From: Sphingomonas sp. TDK1 | Lineage (GTDB): Bacteria > Pseudomonadota > Alphaproteobacteria > Sphingomonadales > Sphingomonadaceae | Length of the DNA: 64,000 nucleotides | Direction of reading: 5' to 3' | NCBI RefSeq assembly: GCF_001650735.1 | Contig: NZ_LXVY01000048.1 | Span: 310,001-374,000 of the forward strand | Shown here: positions 25,638 through 33,784 of the stretch, in pieces | Position numbering within the stretch: the stretch's first letter is position 1 | Layout of the letters: every line of letters begins with the position of its first letter | Made by a program: the position numbers and the translations under genes | The notes under the pieces: generated by a model | What the model saw: the letters and a program-made list of their open reading frames with translations, nothing else | Told to the model about the DNA's origin: nothing | Databases searched by the model: none

Positions 25638-26045
25638 ATGAGTATCGCGCTTTTCGCCAATGTGCTGACGATCATCCTGTGCGTCGCGGTGCTCGTGCAG
25701 AGCATGCGCATGATGCGCAGCCTGCGCGCCGTGAAGGAAGGCGCCCTTACCGATGTGGTGAAGGCACTGGACAACGCCACCGTGCAGGCCCGCTCCGTCC
25801 TTTCGGACATGAAGCAGACGCTGGGCACCGATTGCGCCCGCCACGCCCGGCTTGTCGAGCAGGCACGCGATCTGCGGGACGAGCTGTCGGACATGATCGG
25901 CATCGCCGACAGCGCCTGCGAACGGATCGTCTCGGCCGTCAGCCTCGCCAACGCGCTGCGCGTGGCCGGTGAGGAAGCGGCCGCCCAGGAAGGAGAAACC
26001 GACGTCGTGGCCGACGAAACCCCCACCACGCGCGAGGCAGCGTAA
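25638..26045 (+). CDS. Flagellar-operon membrane protein (DUF6468-like)
   Basis: A 135-residue protein one base after fliM. It has an N-terminal TM (LFANVLTIILCVAVLVQSM) followed by a long helical cytoplasmic part (ALDNATVQARSVLSDMKQTL and ARDLRDELSDMIGIADSACE) and an acidic tail. This fits the DUF6468 family found with fliL-fliM in alphaproteobacteria. The function is not known. A coiled coil tethered at the membrane near the C ring is plausible. The stop overlaps the next start. Confidence 0.72.
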   Translation: MSIALFANVLTIILCVAVLVQSMRMMRSLRAVKEGALTDVVKALDNATVQARSVLSDMKQTLGTDCARHARLVEQARDLRDELSDMIGIADSACERIVSAVSLANALRVAGEEAAAQEGETDVVADETPTTREAA

Positions 26046-26614
26046 TGGCCCGCCCTTCCCTGCTGCTGCTGATGGCCGCGGCGTCTGCCATCGCGGCGGT
26101 CGCCAATGCCGCCAGCATCGCCACCGGCGATCAGGACGGCACCAGCAAGACGCGGCTCGGCAACTCGATCGAACGCGACCTGAGCGCGCGCGACCAGGAC
26201 GCGGCGAAGCGCCAGCGCGCGCTGGACCTGCGCGAACAGGCTGCCAAGGCTGCGGAACAGCGCCTGGCGGCAAGCGTGGAAGCGCAGCAGAAGGACGCAG
26301 CCACGGGTGCGCCGGGCGCCCCGGGTGCCCCCTCGCCCGCCGAAGCCCAGTTCGACGAACTCGCCCGCATCTATCAGGCAATGAAGCCGGCCAAGGCTGC
26401 GGCGGTGTTCGAGCAGCTCGACATGGAAGTGCAGATGAAGGTGGCGCAGCGCATGCGCCCTGCCTCCACGGCAGCGATCCTGGCGTCGATGTCGCCCAAG
26501 GGCGCGGCCTCGCTCAGCATGGCCCTGGCGCGCAAGAGCGCGGCGAAGCCGGTCGCGGCGCCGGCGGCGGCCGCCATGGCCGGCCCGCCGGGCGCCGCCC
26601 GCAGGCCGGGTTGA
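26045..26614 (+). CDS. MotE-like periplasmic chaperone (MgtE-N/FliG-like domain)
   Basis: A 189-residue exported protein: signal sequence (LLLLMAAASAIAAVANAAS), a charged coiled coil (about 35-80), a Gly/Ala/Pro linker, and a C-terminal helical domain with ARIYQAMKPAKAAAVFEQLD and MKVAQRMRPASTAAILASMS. The last block is the MgtE-N/FliG-middle-like pattern of MotE, which in rhizobia guides the stabiliser MotC. Its position after fliL-fliM supports a motor role. No clear disulfide cysteine pair is present, unlike some MotE proteins. Confidence 0.7.
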   Translation: MARPSLLLLMAAASAIAAVANAASIATGDQDGTSKTRLGNSIERDLSARDQDAAKRQRALDLREQAAKAAEQRLAASVEAQQKDAATGAPGAPGAPSPAEAQFDELARIYQAMKPAKAAAVFEQLDMEVQMKVAQRMRPASTAAILASMSPKGAASLSMALARKSAAKPVAAPAAAAMAGPPGAARRPG

Positions 26615-26633
26615 AACTCCATCCATTCAACCT

Positions 26634-26661
26634 CGTCATCCCGGCTCTGGCCGGGATGACG
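26634..26661. terminator. Perfect 12-bp hairpin between convergent genes
   Basis: CGTCATCCCGGC pairs with GCCGGGATGACG around TCTG. There is no U-run on either side. The sequence resembles dispersed palindromes common in sphingomonad intergenic DNA and probably ends both convergent transcripts. Confidence 0.6.
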
Positions 26662-26713
26662 GTGTAGGGGATCGGGGATCGGGCGGGCTGGCGGATTGGC
26701 CTGCCCCAAGGGC

Positions 26714-27130
26714 TTAGCGCTGGGACGCGCCCACTTCGACGATCAACACGCGCTGCAGATCCGGCGCGGCAATCTTGAGCGCCGCGGTCAGCGTCTTGTC
26801 GAGATCGGCGACATTCACCGCGCGCAGGGCAGAAGCGTCGAGTCGCGCGAATTCCACGCCGCCGGCAATCGCTGCCATGCGCAGGTTCGGCATCGCCGCG
26901 GTCAGCTTCTCGGCGGTCGCTGCGTCGTGCACCTCCAGCACCAGCCTGAAGCTCAGCGTGCCCGCGACGCGATCCGAGTCGATGATCGGCACCGCGACCG
27001 GCTCCATCTTGATCAGATGCGGCGCATCGCCTTCGCCACCGCCGCCAGAGGCGAGCGCACGCCCAGCCGGCAGTGGCGAAACCGCCGCGGCCACCAATCC
27101 GAGCATCGCCAGCGTCTGCTTGCCGCGCAC
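26714..27130 (-). CDS. Exported FliL-like hypothetical protein
   Basis: A 138-residue secreted protein. GTG at 27128-27130 is the best start, GGAG being 7 bp upstream. A TTG one codon earlier is the alternative. It has a signal peptide (LAMLGLVAAAVSPLPAGRALA) and then a small domain whose order resembles the FliL periplasmic domain: KMEPVAVPIIDS, GTLSFRLVLEVHD, and a C-terminal strand DLQRVLIVEVGA. It has no TM after the signal. It is convergent with the MotE-like gene and divergent from the small TM gene. A FliL-related stator accessory is my inference. Confidence 0.55.
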   Translation of the reverse strand: MRGKQTLAMLGLVAAAVSPLPAGRALASGGGGEGDAPHLIKMEPVAVPIIDSDRVAGTLSFRLVLEVHDAATAEKLTAAMPNLRMAAIAGGVEFARLDASALRAVNVADLDKTLTAALKIAAPDLQRVLIVEVGASQR

Positions 27131-27182
27131 CAATTTTCTCCTGTTTGCGCTTGGTTCGGGCCGCCGCTGCGGCCGCGCACGT

Positions 27183-27190
27183 CCTATAAA
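27183..27190 (+). promoter_or_regulatory. YCTATAAN box before small membrane protein gene
   Basis: CCTATAAATAAGGG (TATAAA at 27185-27190) lies about 30 bp before the start at 27219, in the gap of divergent motility-associated genes. Confidence 0.45.
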
Positions 27191-27218
27191 TAAGGGACAA
27201 GCACTTAACGGATTACAA

Positions 27219-27437
27219 ATGAGCCACGATCAACGCCCCGCCCGGATGCGCGTCGTCGCCGATGCGGCGGCCAGCCGCGGCAACGCCGTCGACACCAGCG
27301 ACGCACAGCAGGCCCAGGCCGGCGCGCCAGGCGCTGCCGCGCCCAAGGGCCTGCCGATCGTGCCTGCGCTCATCTTCATCATCGCCTGCGCCATCGGCGG
27401 CGCGGTGGTGACCTATCTTATGGCGGGAGCCCATTGA
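27219..27437 (+). CDS. Small single-pass membrane protein
   Basis: A 72-residue protein starting MSHDQRPARMRVVADAA. The first 45 residues are polar and Ala/Gln-rich. A single TM helix (LPIVPALIFIIACAIGGAVVTYLM) then reaches nearly the C-terminus, so it is probably a tail-anchored inner-membrane protein. Its stop overlaps the next start (TGATG), so it is made together with the TPR-like protein, perhaps as its membrane partner. Function unknown. Confidence 0.65.
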   Translation: MSHDQRPARMRVVADAAASRGNAVDTSDAQQAQAGAPGAAAPKGLPIVPALIFIIACAIGGAVVTYLMAGAH

Positions 27438-29257
27438 TGCGTCGTCTGCTGATCGTCGCACTGCTGTCCAGTACCGCCGCCGCGCCCCCCAGCGATCCCG
27501 CGCACGCGCCGGCGGCGCACGAAGCACCGGCTGCCGCCGCCGCAGAATCCGCTCCCGCCCCTGCCCCGACAGCGGGCGCAGGCCGCCCGGTACTGCCGCC
27601 GTTCGCCGCGGTGCTGGCCCAGATGCCGAACATCACGGACAGCCGCGCCTGGCCGGAGCTGACCGAGGAAGCCGCGTGGGACGAGATCGTCCACGCCAAG
27701 CCCGAAACCCGCCAGCTCGCGCGCTGGCGCTATGCCGGCTCGCTGATCCGCCGCGGCATGGGCGCCGAGGCGCTGGGCGTGCTCGAGACGATGGAAGCGG
27801 ACGATGCCGATCTGGCACTCGTGGCGCCCTTCCAGCTGGCCAGCGGCGCTGCGCTGGTGATGATCGGCCATTATCGCGACGCCGTCGAAGCGCTGTCGCT
27901 GCCCGAACTGGAAGGCAATTCGGAAGCCTGTGCCTGGCGCGTCCGTGCGCTGGCCGGCACCGGCGACGGGCAGGCTGCCGCGCGCCAGATCAACTGCGCC
28001 GTCCCATCGATCAACGGCCGCTCGCCCGAAGAGCGCAAACCCTTCACGCTCGCCGCCGCGCGCGGTGCGATCGCCGTGGGCCAGGGCCAGTCCGCGCTTG
28101 CCTGGCTGAAGCTCTTCGGCGACCAGAATGCAGAAGCCAATCTGCTGCGCGGCAAGGCGCTGCTGGCATCGGGCGATCCCGCCGCCGGGCTGTTCCGCCT
28201 CTCCCGCGCCGAGCTGAGTGGCTCGCCGATCGTGCAGGCCGAGGCCAGACTCGCGCATATCGAGGGCGACCTGAAGCTGCATCGCGTGGACCCGGCCGAA
28301 GGCGTCAAGCAGCTGGAGGCCTTCCGCTATGGCTGGCGCGGCGACGAGATCGAGGCCGGCGCGCTCCGGCTCGAATATCAACTGGCGCTCGAGACGAACA
28401 ATCACCGTGCCGCCCTGCGCAGCGCCGCCACCCTGTTCCGCTTCTATCGCCCGGACGGCGATGCCGCGCCGATGCTGAAGCAGATCCAGGCATGGCTTGG
28501 CGAGATGCTCGCGCCGGACAGCGGCACGCCGCTGCCCGAGGCGGCGGGCCTCTATTGGGACTATAAGGAACTGGCACCCGCGGGCGCAGAAGGCGACGCG
28601 CTCGCGCTGCGCCTGGCGGACCGGCTGGAAGCCGCCGGCCTGTATCCGCGCGCGGCCGAGCTGCTCCAGTATCAGCTGATGCAGCGCCGGCAGGACGTGG
28701 CCCAGGGCCCGCTGTCCGTGAAGGTCGCGACCCTGTTCATCCTCTCCGGCGATCCGGTGAAGGCGCTCGACACGATCAACGCCACCGAACAGGCCAGCTA
28801 TTCGGATGCGATGCGCTTCGATCGCAAGCGGATCCAGGCCGTGGCGCTGTACAAGCTCGGTCGCGAGGCAGCCGCGATGGCCGCGCTGGACGGCGTGCCC
28901 GGCGGGAGCGGCGTGCGCAGCGAGATACACTGGCGCACGCGCAACTGGGGTTCGTTCATCACCGAGAACGAAGCCACCCTGCCCCCGCCCGGCGCGATGA
29001 CCCCGCCGAACCAGGCGATCGTGTTGCGCCAGGCGGTGGCGCTGGCGATGCTGAACCAGGAAGGCAAGCTCCAGGCGCTGCGCGCCCGCTATGGTGCGGC
29101 GTTCAAGGCGCTGCCCAGCGCGCAGGCGTTCGATCTGCTCACCCAGCCGGCGCCCACCGTCGATCCCGCGCGGATCAGCGCGGCGATGGCGGCGATCCCC
29201 GAGGCGAGCCCGACGGGCGCGATCGGGGATCTGCTGGACGCGACGACTACAAGCTGA
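27437..29257 (+). CDS. Exported helical-repeat (TPR-like) protein
   Basis: A 606-residue protein starting at ATG 27437 with a short signal (MRRLLIVALLSSTAAA), a Pro/Ala-rich linker to about residue 55, and then repeated helix pairs (RWRYAGSLIRRGMGAEALGVLE, LRGKALLASGDPAAGLFRLS, KVATLFILSGDPVKALDTIN). These are typical of periplasmic TPR/SEL-like scaffolds. The promoter box and coupling to the small membrane gene suggest a motility or envelope role. Its 3' end overlaps the 3' end of the TonB receptor gene on the other strand by 11 bp. Confidence 0.65.
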   Translation: MRRLLIVALLSSTAAAPPSDPAHAPAAHEAPAAAAAESAPAPAPTAGAGRPVLPPFAAVLAQMPNITDSRAWPELTEEAAWDEIVHAKPETRQLARWRYAGSLIRRGMGAEALGVLETMEADDADLALVAPFQLASGAALVMIGHYRDAVEALSLPELEGNSEACAWRVRALAGTGDGQAAARQINCAVPSINGRSPEERKPFTLAAARGAIAVGQGQSALAWLKLFGDQNAEANLLRGKALLASGDPAAGLFRLSRAELSGSPIVQAEARLAHIEGDLKLHRVDPAEGVKQLEAFRYGWRGDEIEAGALRLEYQLALETNNHRAALRSAATLFRFYRPDGDAAPMLKQIQAWLGEMLAPDSGTPLPEAAGLYWDYKELAPAGAEGDALALRLADRLEAAGLYPRAAELLQYQLMQRRQDVAQGPLSVKVATLFILSGDPVKALDTINATEQASYSDAMRFDRKRIQAVALYKLGREAAAMAALDGVPGGSGVRSEIHWRTRNWGSFITENEATLPPPGAMTPPNQAIVLRQAVALAMLNQEGKLQALRARYGAAFKALPSAQAFDLLTQPAPTVDPARISAAMAAIPEASPTGAIGDLLDATTTS

Positions 29258-31418
29258 AGCGCAGCGTCGCGCGCAGGTCACGGCCTGCGAGCGGCGCATA
29301 ATCCTTCAGATAGCTGCTCGCACGGCGCGCCTCGACGTCGAACAGGTTGTTGGCGGACAGCGTGAGCGTCGTACCCGGCATGGTCGGGAACGGCTTCAGG
29401 CTCAGCGTGGCATTGACCATGGTGTAGGGTGCCGTCCGCGTCTCGAACGCGGCGGTGCGATTTTGCACGAAGACATGCTCCGCCTCCAGCCGCCCGGTGA
29501 TCCGGTCCGACTGCGCCTCGACACCGCCCAGCACGCGCGGCGCCGGGATGCGCGGCGCAGGGCCCTCGTCGACGATGTTGGCGTGCACATAGTCGCCCAG
29601 CGCATCGACGTTGATCGTGTAGCTGCCCAGCTGCGCCAGCCGCACCGACCCCTCGGCCTCGAAGCCGTAATAGCGCGCGTCGCGCTGGGTGAACTGGAAG
29701 CACGGCAGATCGACGGTGCGCCCGCTCGGCGCCGCAGCGGCCTCGCATATGCCCTGCTGGGTCTGGTTGTCGCTGATATAGTTGGAGAACCAGTTGTAAT
29801 AAGCCGAGGCATCCAGGCTGTAGCCGTCGCCATGCGCGTGGACCGTCGCTTCCAGGCCCCAGCTCTTCTCCAGCCGGAAATTGGGGTTGCCGAGCTCATA
29901 CGCCTCGGTACCGGCATGGGCGCCGTTGGCGAACAGTTCCTCGGCCGAGGGCGCGCGCTCGGTATGCGAGAGGTTCAGGCCGATCCGCACATCGCGGCTG
30001 ACGCCATAGGACGCGCCGACCGAACCCGACAGCGCTTCGAAGCTGCGCTTGCCGCTGAAGAAGCGTGTATCATCGAGAACCGGGTTGGCGGAAAGGTCGG
30101 TAAATTCATAGCGCAGGCCGGCCTCCGCCTTGAGCGCCCCCATATCGAGCTGCTGGAGCGTGAACAGGCCGACCTGCTGGGTCTTGTTCTTCGGCAGGAA
30201 TGCCTCGTCGCCCTTCACGTCGAAGTCGCGGGCGAAATATTGCACGCCGCTCGCGCCCTTCCAGGCGCCGTGATCGGCCTGGACCAGTTCCAGACGACCC
30301 TCGAGGCCCTTGTTGTAGAAGGCGGTGCCGATCGCGCCGTCTTCCTCCAGTTCGAAGTGGCGATAGGCGGCATAGCCCGCACGCAGCCGCACCTTCTGCA
30401 GGATGCCGCCGCCGGTATCCGCCTCGGCGCGCAGATCGAGCCGGTTCTGGACGACGCTCAGTCGTGGCGCCTCCTGCTCCTGGCCCGGCTGCGTGGCGAA
30501 GCGGATCGGCACGCCGTACAGGCTGTCATAGTGGCTGTAGGCGATGCCCAGCGTGCCGGTATCCGTGATGATCGCCGCGCCCGCACCCGCCGTCCACGTC
30601 TTGGCGGCGCTGTTCGGGAGACGGTTCTTCACCGCGGCGTTGGCGGCGAAGTCGATCGGGTCGGCGGCGTTCGGATCGGCCGGCAGCGCCGCGCTCGCCA
30701 GTGCCTGGCGGCGCTTGTCCCCCGTCAGCGCATAGCCGCCGATCTTGAGGTCGTCGGACTTGGAATAGGAACCATCGGCATGCAGCACGAGATGGCTGCC
30801 CACCGCCACATCGCCGGCACCGCCGATGGAACGTTCCTCTGCGGCGGAACCATAGGTGGCGATGCTGCTGAGGCGATAGCCCTTCTCCGGCACGGTGCGG
30901 GGAATGCGGCTGTCGATCACATTGACCACGCCGCCCATTGCCGAGGATCCGAACAGCAGCGCCGACGGACCGCGCAGCACTTCCACGCGCTCGGCGAGCA
31001 GCGGATCGATGATCACCGCATGGTCGGCCGAGGTGTTCGACACGTCGATCGAACCGATCCCGTCGGTGAGGACCCGCACACGCTCCCCCTGGAAGCCACG
31101 CAGGATCGGTCGCGAGGCGTTGGGTCCGAAGGAGCTGGCGGAAACACCCGGCTGACGGGCCAGCGTCTCACCGATCGTCGGGCGCAGATTGCGGGTCAGT
31201 TCCTCGCCGGTCACCACCGAGGTGCCGGAGAGCACATCGGTCTCGCTTTGCCGGTAGGGCGCGGAGACGATGATCTCCGGGCCCTGCTGCGCTGGCGCGG
31301 CGGCCTTGGCCTGCGGCTCCCCTTCGGAGGTCGGCGGCGTCGCAGGCAGCGGATCGGCCAGCGCGGACAACGGCAGCAACGCGAGCGAGGAGGAGGCAAG
31401 AAGGACGCGACGCGACAT
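29247..31418 (-). CDS. TonB-dependent outer-membrane receptor
   Basis: A 723-residue ligand-gated porin. The start at 31416-31418 gives a signal peptide (RRVLLASSSLALLPLSALA). The plug domain has GEELTRNLRPTIGETLARQPG, ILRGFQGERVRVLTDGIGS and VEVLRGPSALLFGSSAMGGV. The barrel ends in LRFSL, with C-terminal Leu rather than the usual Phe. The VVNVIDSRIP plug text and His/Asp-rich loops are reminiscent of ZnuD-like zinc receptors, but the substrate is not proven. A TonB box-like EIIVSAP lies near residue 50. Confidence 0.85.
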   Translation of the reverse strand: MSRRVLLASSSLALLPLSALADPLPATPPTSEGEPQAKAAAPAQQGPEIIVSAPYRQSETDVLSGTSVVTGEELTRNLRPTIGETLARQPGVSASSFGPNASRPILRGFQGERVRVLTDGIGSIDVSNTSADHAVIIDPLLAERVEVLRGPSALLFGSSAMGGVVNVIDSRIPRTVPEKGYRLSSIATYGSAAEERSIGGAGDVAVGSHLVLHADGSYSKSDDLKIGGYALTGDKRRQALASAALPADPNAADPIDFAANAAVKNRLPNSAAKTWTAGAGAAIITDTGTLGIAYSHYDSLYGVPIRFATQPGQEQEAPRLSVVQNRLDLRAEADTGGGILQKVRLRAGYAAYRHFELEEDGAIGTAFYNKGLEGRLELVQADHGAWKGASGVQYFARDFDVKGDEAFLPKNKTQQVGLFTLQQLDMGALKAEAGLRYEFTDLSANPVLDDTRFFSGKRSFEALSGSVGASYGVSRDVRIGLNLSHTERAPSAEELFANGAHAGTEAYELGNPNFRLEKSWGLEATVHAHGDGYSLDASAYYNWFSNYISDNQTQQGICEAAAAPSGRTVDLPCFQFTQRDARYYGFEAEGSVRLAQLGSYTINVDALGDYVHANIVDEGPAPRIPAPRVLGGVEAQSDRITGRLEAEHVFVQNRTAAFETRTAPYTMVNATLSLKPFPTMPGTTLTLSANNLFDVEARRASSYLKDYAPLAGRDLRATLRFSL

Positions 31419-31465
31419 CAGGTTCCGCTTTCTGAAAGGAGAGTGAAGCGGGGATGTATCGGGGA

Positions 31466-31480
31466 TGATATATGGTATCA
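31466..31480 (-). promoter_or_regulatory. Candidate operator before TonB receptor gene
   Basis: TGATA-TATGG-TATCA is an inverted repeat 48 bp before the receptor start, in AT-rich DNA that otherwise looks like the promoter. A metal regulator of the Fur/Zur family is possible. Confidence 0.3.
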
Positions 31481-31561
31481 AGACAAAGTTGCTGCGGTGC
31501 AGAATTTTGCGGCCAATCCCCTGCGTTTATGTCGATCAGTGCGCGGTGGCTTGCAACGTGG

Positions 31562-31591
31562 CGCCCGGGCGGCGTCTCCACCGCCCGGGCG
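31562..31591 (-). terminator. Hairpin after chemoreceptor gene
   Basis: CGCCCGGGCGG (31562-31572) pairs with CCGCCCGGGCG (31581-31591), an 11-bp perfect stem directly after the stop. It lacks a U-run. Confidence 0.65.
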
Positions 31592-31592
31592 T

Positions 31593-33386
31593 TCAGGCAA
31601 ATGCAAGACCGGTCGCCGGCGCGGTGCGCCCACGTCGAGGAGTAGCGGCGCCCGACCGGCGATCGCTGACATTGAACCGGCTGGACTGGGTTTGCAGCGC
31701 CTCGACTTCGACGCTGAGCTTCGCCGTCGCGGCGGAGGTCTGCTCCACCATCGCAGCATTTTGCTGCGTGGCATGATCGATCGTGGCGATAGACGCGGCG
31801 ATTTCAGTAATCGTCGCAGCCTGCGCCTGGTGATCGACGCCGATCCCGTGGAGAAGCTGGTGCACCGTGTCCACCGATGCGGCGATTTCCGAAAGCGCGC
31901 CGTCCACCTTGTCGACCGCACCCATCGCGACCTGGACGTCCTGGCGTGTCGAGCTCAGTTGCTCGCGGGCGCGCCCCGCCTCCTCCTCGGCGCGCATGGC
32001 GAGGACCGACACGAGATCCGCCACGACCGCGAATCCGCGTCCGGCCTCGCCCGCACGCCCCGCTTCCACGGCGGCATTCATCGCGAGCACGCGGGTCTGG
32101 AAGGCGATCTTGTCGAGGCCCTCGATGACGCCGTCGATTCCCTTGGCGCTGTCCGCAACGCGGCCCATCGCCTGCACCGCTTCGTCCGCCAGTGCGCGCC
32201 CCTGCCCCACCACATCGGTCGCCTGCTGCGCCCGCGCGACGGTCTGGTCGGTCGCGACACCGCTGCCGCGCACCCGCGCATCGACTTCGGCGATCGCTGC
32301 GGCGGTCTGTTCCAGGCTGGCGGCGTTGGATTCTGTACGGCGCGCCAGATCGTTCGATGCGTGGGCAATTTCTCCCGCGCCGTCGAAAATCATCGCCGCA
32401 CTTGTCCGCACCGTACCGATCAGATCGCGCAGGCTCGCCAGGGCACCGTTGAAATCCTCGCGAAGCTGCTCGTACGCGGGCGGAAACTGTTCCTCCACAT
32501 TGGCCGTCAGGTCGCCCTGGGTCAGCGCCGTCAGTCCCCGGCGCAGAGCCCCGCAGACCAGCCCCTGTTCTTCGGCGGTTCGTGCATCGGCTTCGCAGCG
32601 GGCGATCGCGGCGAGGCGGAACGACTCAACGGCATTGGCGACATCGCCGATCTCGTCGCGGCGGTCCCGGTGCGGCACGTCCGCCTCGCCGCCTTCGGAC
32701 AATCGCTTGGTAGCGCCCGAAACATCGGCAAGCGGCGTCGCCACCGCAAACTGCAACAGGCGCCAGATCGCGAAGATCGCACCCAGCGCCGTGAAAATGA
32801 CGATCCAGGTCAGCCGCACGGCGAAGCGCTCCGCCTGCAGGCCCACCGCATTCGAGCGCGCCGAGCGGGCGCGGTGTTGGTCCTGGATATGATCGACGGC
32901 ATCGCGGAGCGCGTTGGAGGCCTTTTTGCTCGGCCCCTTCATCAGGGGGAACGCAGCGGCCGCCCCACTGCGCTGGACGACGTCGAAGATTTCGAGATTG
33001 ACCTTGCGCAGGGTCGCGATGCCCGCGCGAATTTCGAGGAGCCGGGGCTGCAGCTCGTCCGCTACCCGCTGATAATCCGCAATCGCGCGCTGGATATCCG
33101 CTTCGTTTCGATCGAACCGCGTGCGGAGTTCGGCCACTTCCTGGGGAGATTCGGCATTCAAGCGCCGCCAGATGATGATGCGCTGCTCGCGCAATGTCGA
33201 CGCAAGTCGACCGAGCGCATCGGTACCATCGATCCCCCGCTCGACATGATCCTGCGCGACGGCAGCAAGCTTCTCGTTGCTGATCAAGCTTGTAGCGCCC
33301 AAGATGCAGACGAGAACCGCTACTGCTGCGAATATTGCAAGCATCTTCGACGAAATTCGCCAATCGACGATGAACGAACGCAACAT
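31593..33386 (-). CDS. Methyl-accepting chemotaxis protein
   Basis: A 597-residue transmembrane chemoreceptor starting at 33384-33386 with GGAGG as ribosome site. TM1 is about 12-32, a four-helix ligand-binding domain is about 35-190, TM2 is about 195-215, HAMP follows, and the signalling hairpin is about 350-560. At the kinase-contacting tip it reads AFQTRVLAMNAAVEAGRAGEAGRGFAVVA in the FQTN region (N to R), followed by DLVSVLA where EVRxLA is usual. The C-terminus is Arg/Pro-rich and has no NWETF-type tether. A YCTATAAN box places it with the flagellar units. Confidence 0.92.
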   Translation of the reverse strand: MLRSFIVDWRISSKMLAIFAAVAVLVCILGATSLISNEKLAAVAQDHVERGIDGTDALGRLASTLREQRIIIWRRLNAESPQEVAELRTRFDRNEADIQRAIADYQRVADELQPRLLEIRAGIATLRKVNLEIFDVVQRSGAAAAFPLMKGPSKKASNALRDAVDHIQDQHRARSARSNAVGLQAERFAVRLTWIVIFTALGAIFAIWRLLQFAVATPLADVSGATKRLSEGGEADVPHRDRRDEIGDVANAVESFRLAAIARCEADARTAEEQGLVCGALRRGLTALTQGDLTANVEEQFPPAYEQLREDFNGALASLRDLIGTVRTSAAMIFDGAGEIAHASNDLARRTESNAASLEQTAAAIAEVDARVRGSGVATDQTVARAQQATDVVGQGRALADEAVQAMGRVADSAKGIDGVIEGLDKIAFQTRVLAMNAAVEAGRAGEAGRGFAVVADLVSVLAMRAEEEAGRAREQLSSTRQDVQVAMGAVDKVDGALSEIAASVDTVHQLLHGIGVDHQAQAATITEIAASIATIDHATQQNAAMVEQTSAATAKLSVEVEALQTQSSRFNVSDRRSGAATPRRGRTAPATGLAFA

Positions 33387-33445
33387 GGTGCCTCCATTAT
33401 CCGCACACTCAGGATGCGCAGACAAGCACATCCAGACTCGACTCC

Positions 33446-33453
33446 CTTATAGG
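33446..33453 (-). promoter_or_regulatory. YCTATAAN box before chemoreceptor gene
   Basis: The minus strand reads CCTATAAGGGAGTCGAG, TATAAG at 33446-33451, about 60 bp before the start codon. Confidence 0.45.
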
Positions 33454-33589
33454 TCAAGACCGGTGAAAGATAATGAAGAGCGCATATTTCACCTACACGA
33501 CGAAGAATATCGCCTGAAAATAAACTGAGAGCTCGCGCGCATAATGCATGTGGAAACGTTCCTAATAACGATGCCATCCAGGGATGCAG

Positions 33590-33659
33590 ATCGCCTTTTA
33601 CCATCGAACATCTGAAGTCTTGCTGTCAAGGCACGCGAACGCAGCCTTAAAAGGCGATA
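33590..33659. repeat. 11-bp inverted repeat beside tRNA-Lys
   Basis: ATCGCCTTTTA (33590-33600) and TAAAAGGCGAT (33649-33659) are perfect inverted repeats separated by 48 bp, starting 38 bp beyond the tRNA 3' end. No open frame of note lies in 33454-33696. It may be a terminator-like structure or a relic of an insertion. Confidence 0.5.
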
Positions 33660-33696
33660 GCGGCATTACCGGTGACGATGTCTTGCAGAGAGGCGG

Positions 33697-33772
33697 TGGT
33701 GGGTCCGCCGGGATTCGAACCCGGGACCTCTCGATTAAAAGTCGCTTGCTCTACCGACTGAGCTACGGACCC
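33697..33772 (-). tRNA. tRNA-Lys (anticodon UUU)
   Basis: A 76-nt cloverleaf with acceptor stem GGGTCCG/CGGACCC, D arm GCTC/GAGC, anticodon loop CTTTTAA, T arm CCGGG-TTCGAAT-CCCGG and an encoded CCA. The anticodon stem reads AGCGA against TCGAG, which leaves positions 27-43 (A.G) and 28-42 (G.A) unpaired; TCGCT would have paired fully. Confidence 0.95.
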
Positions 33773-33784
33773 ACATCCCGCCAC

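Noticed and set aside
29091..33452. 1453-codon plus-strand open frame
   Set aside because: It is a GC-driven shadow of the TonB receptor and chemoreceptor genes; its translation is Arg/Gly/Ala-rich and lacks any domain.
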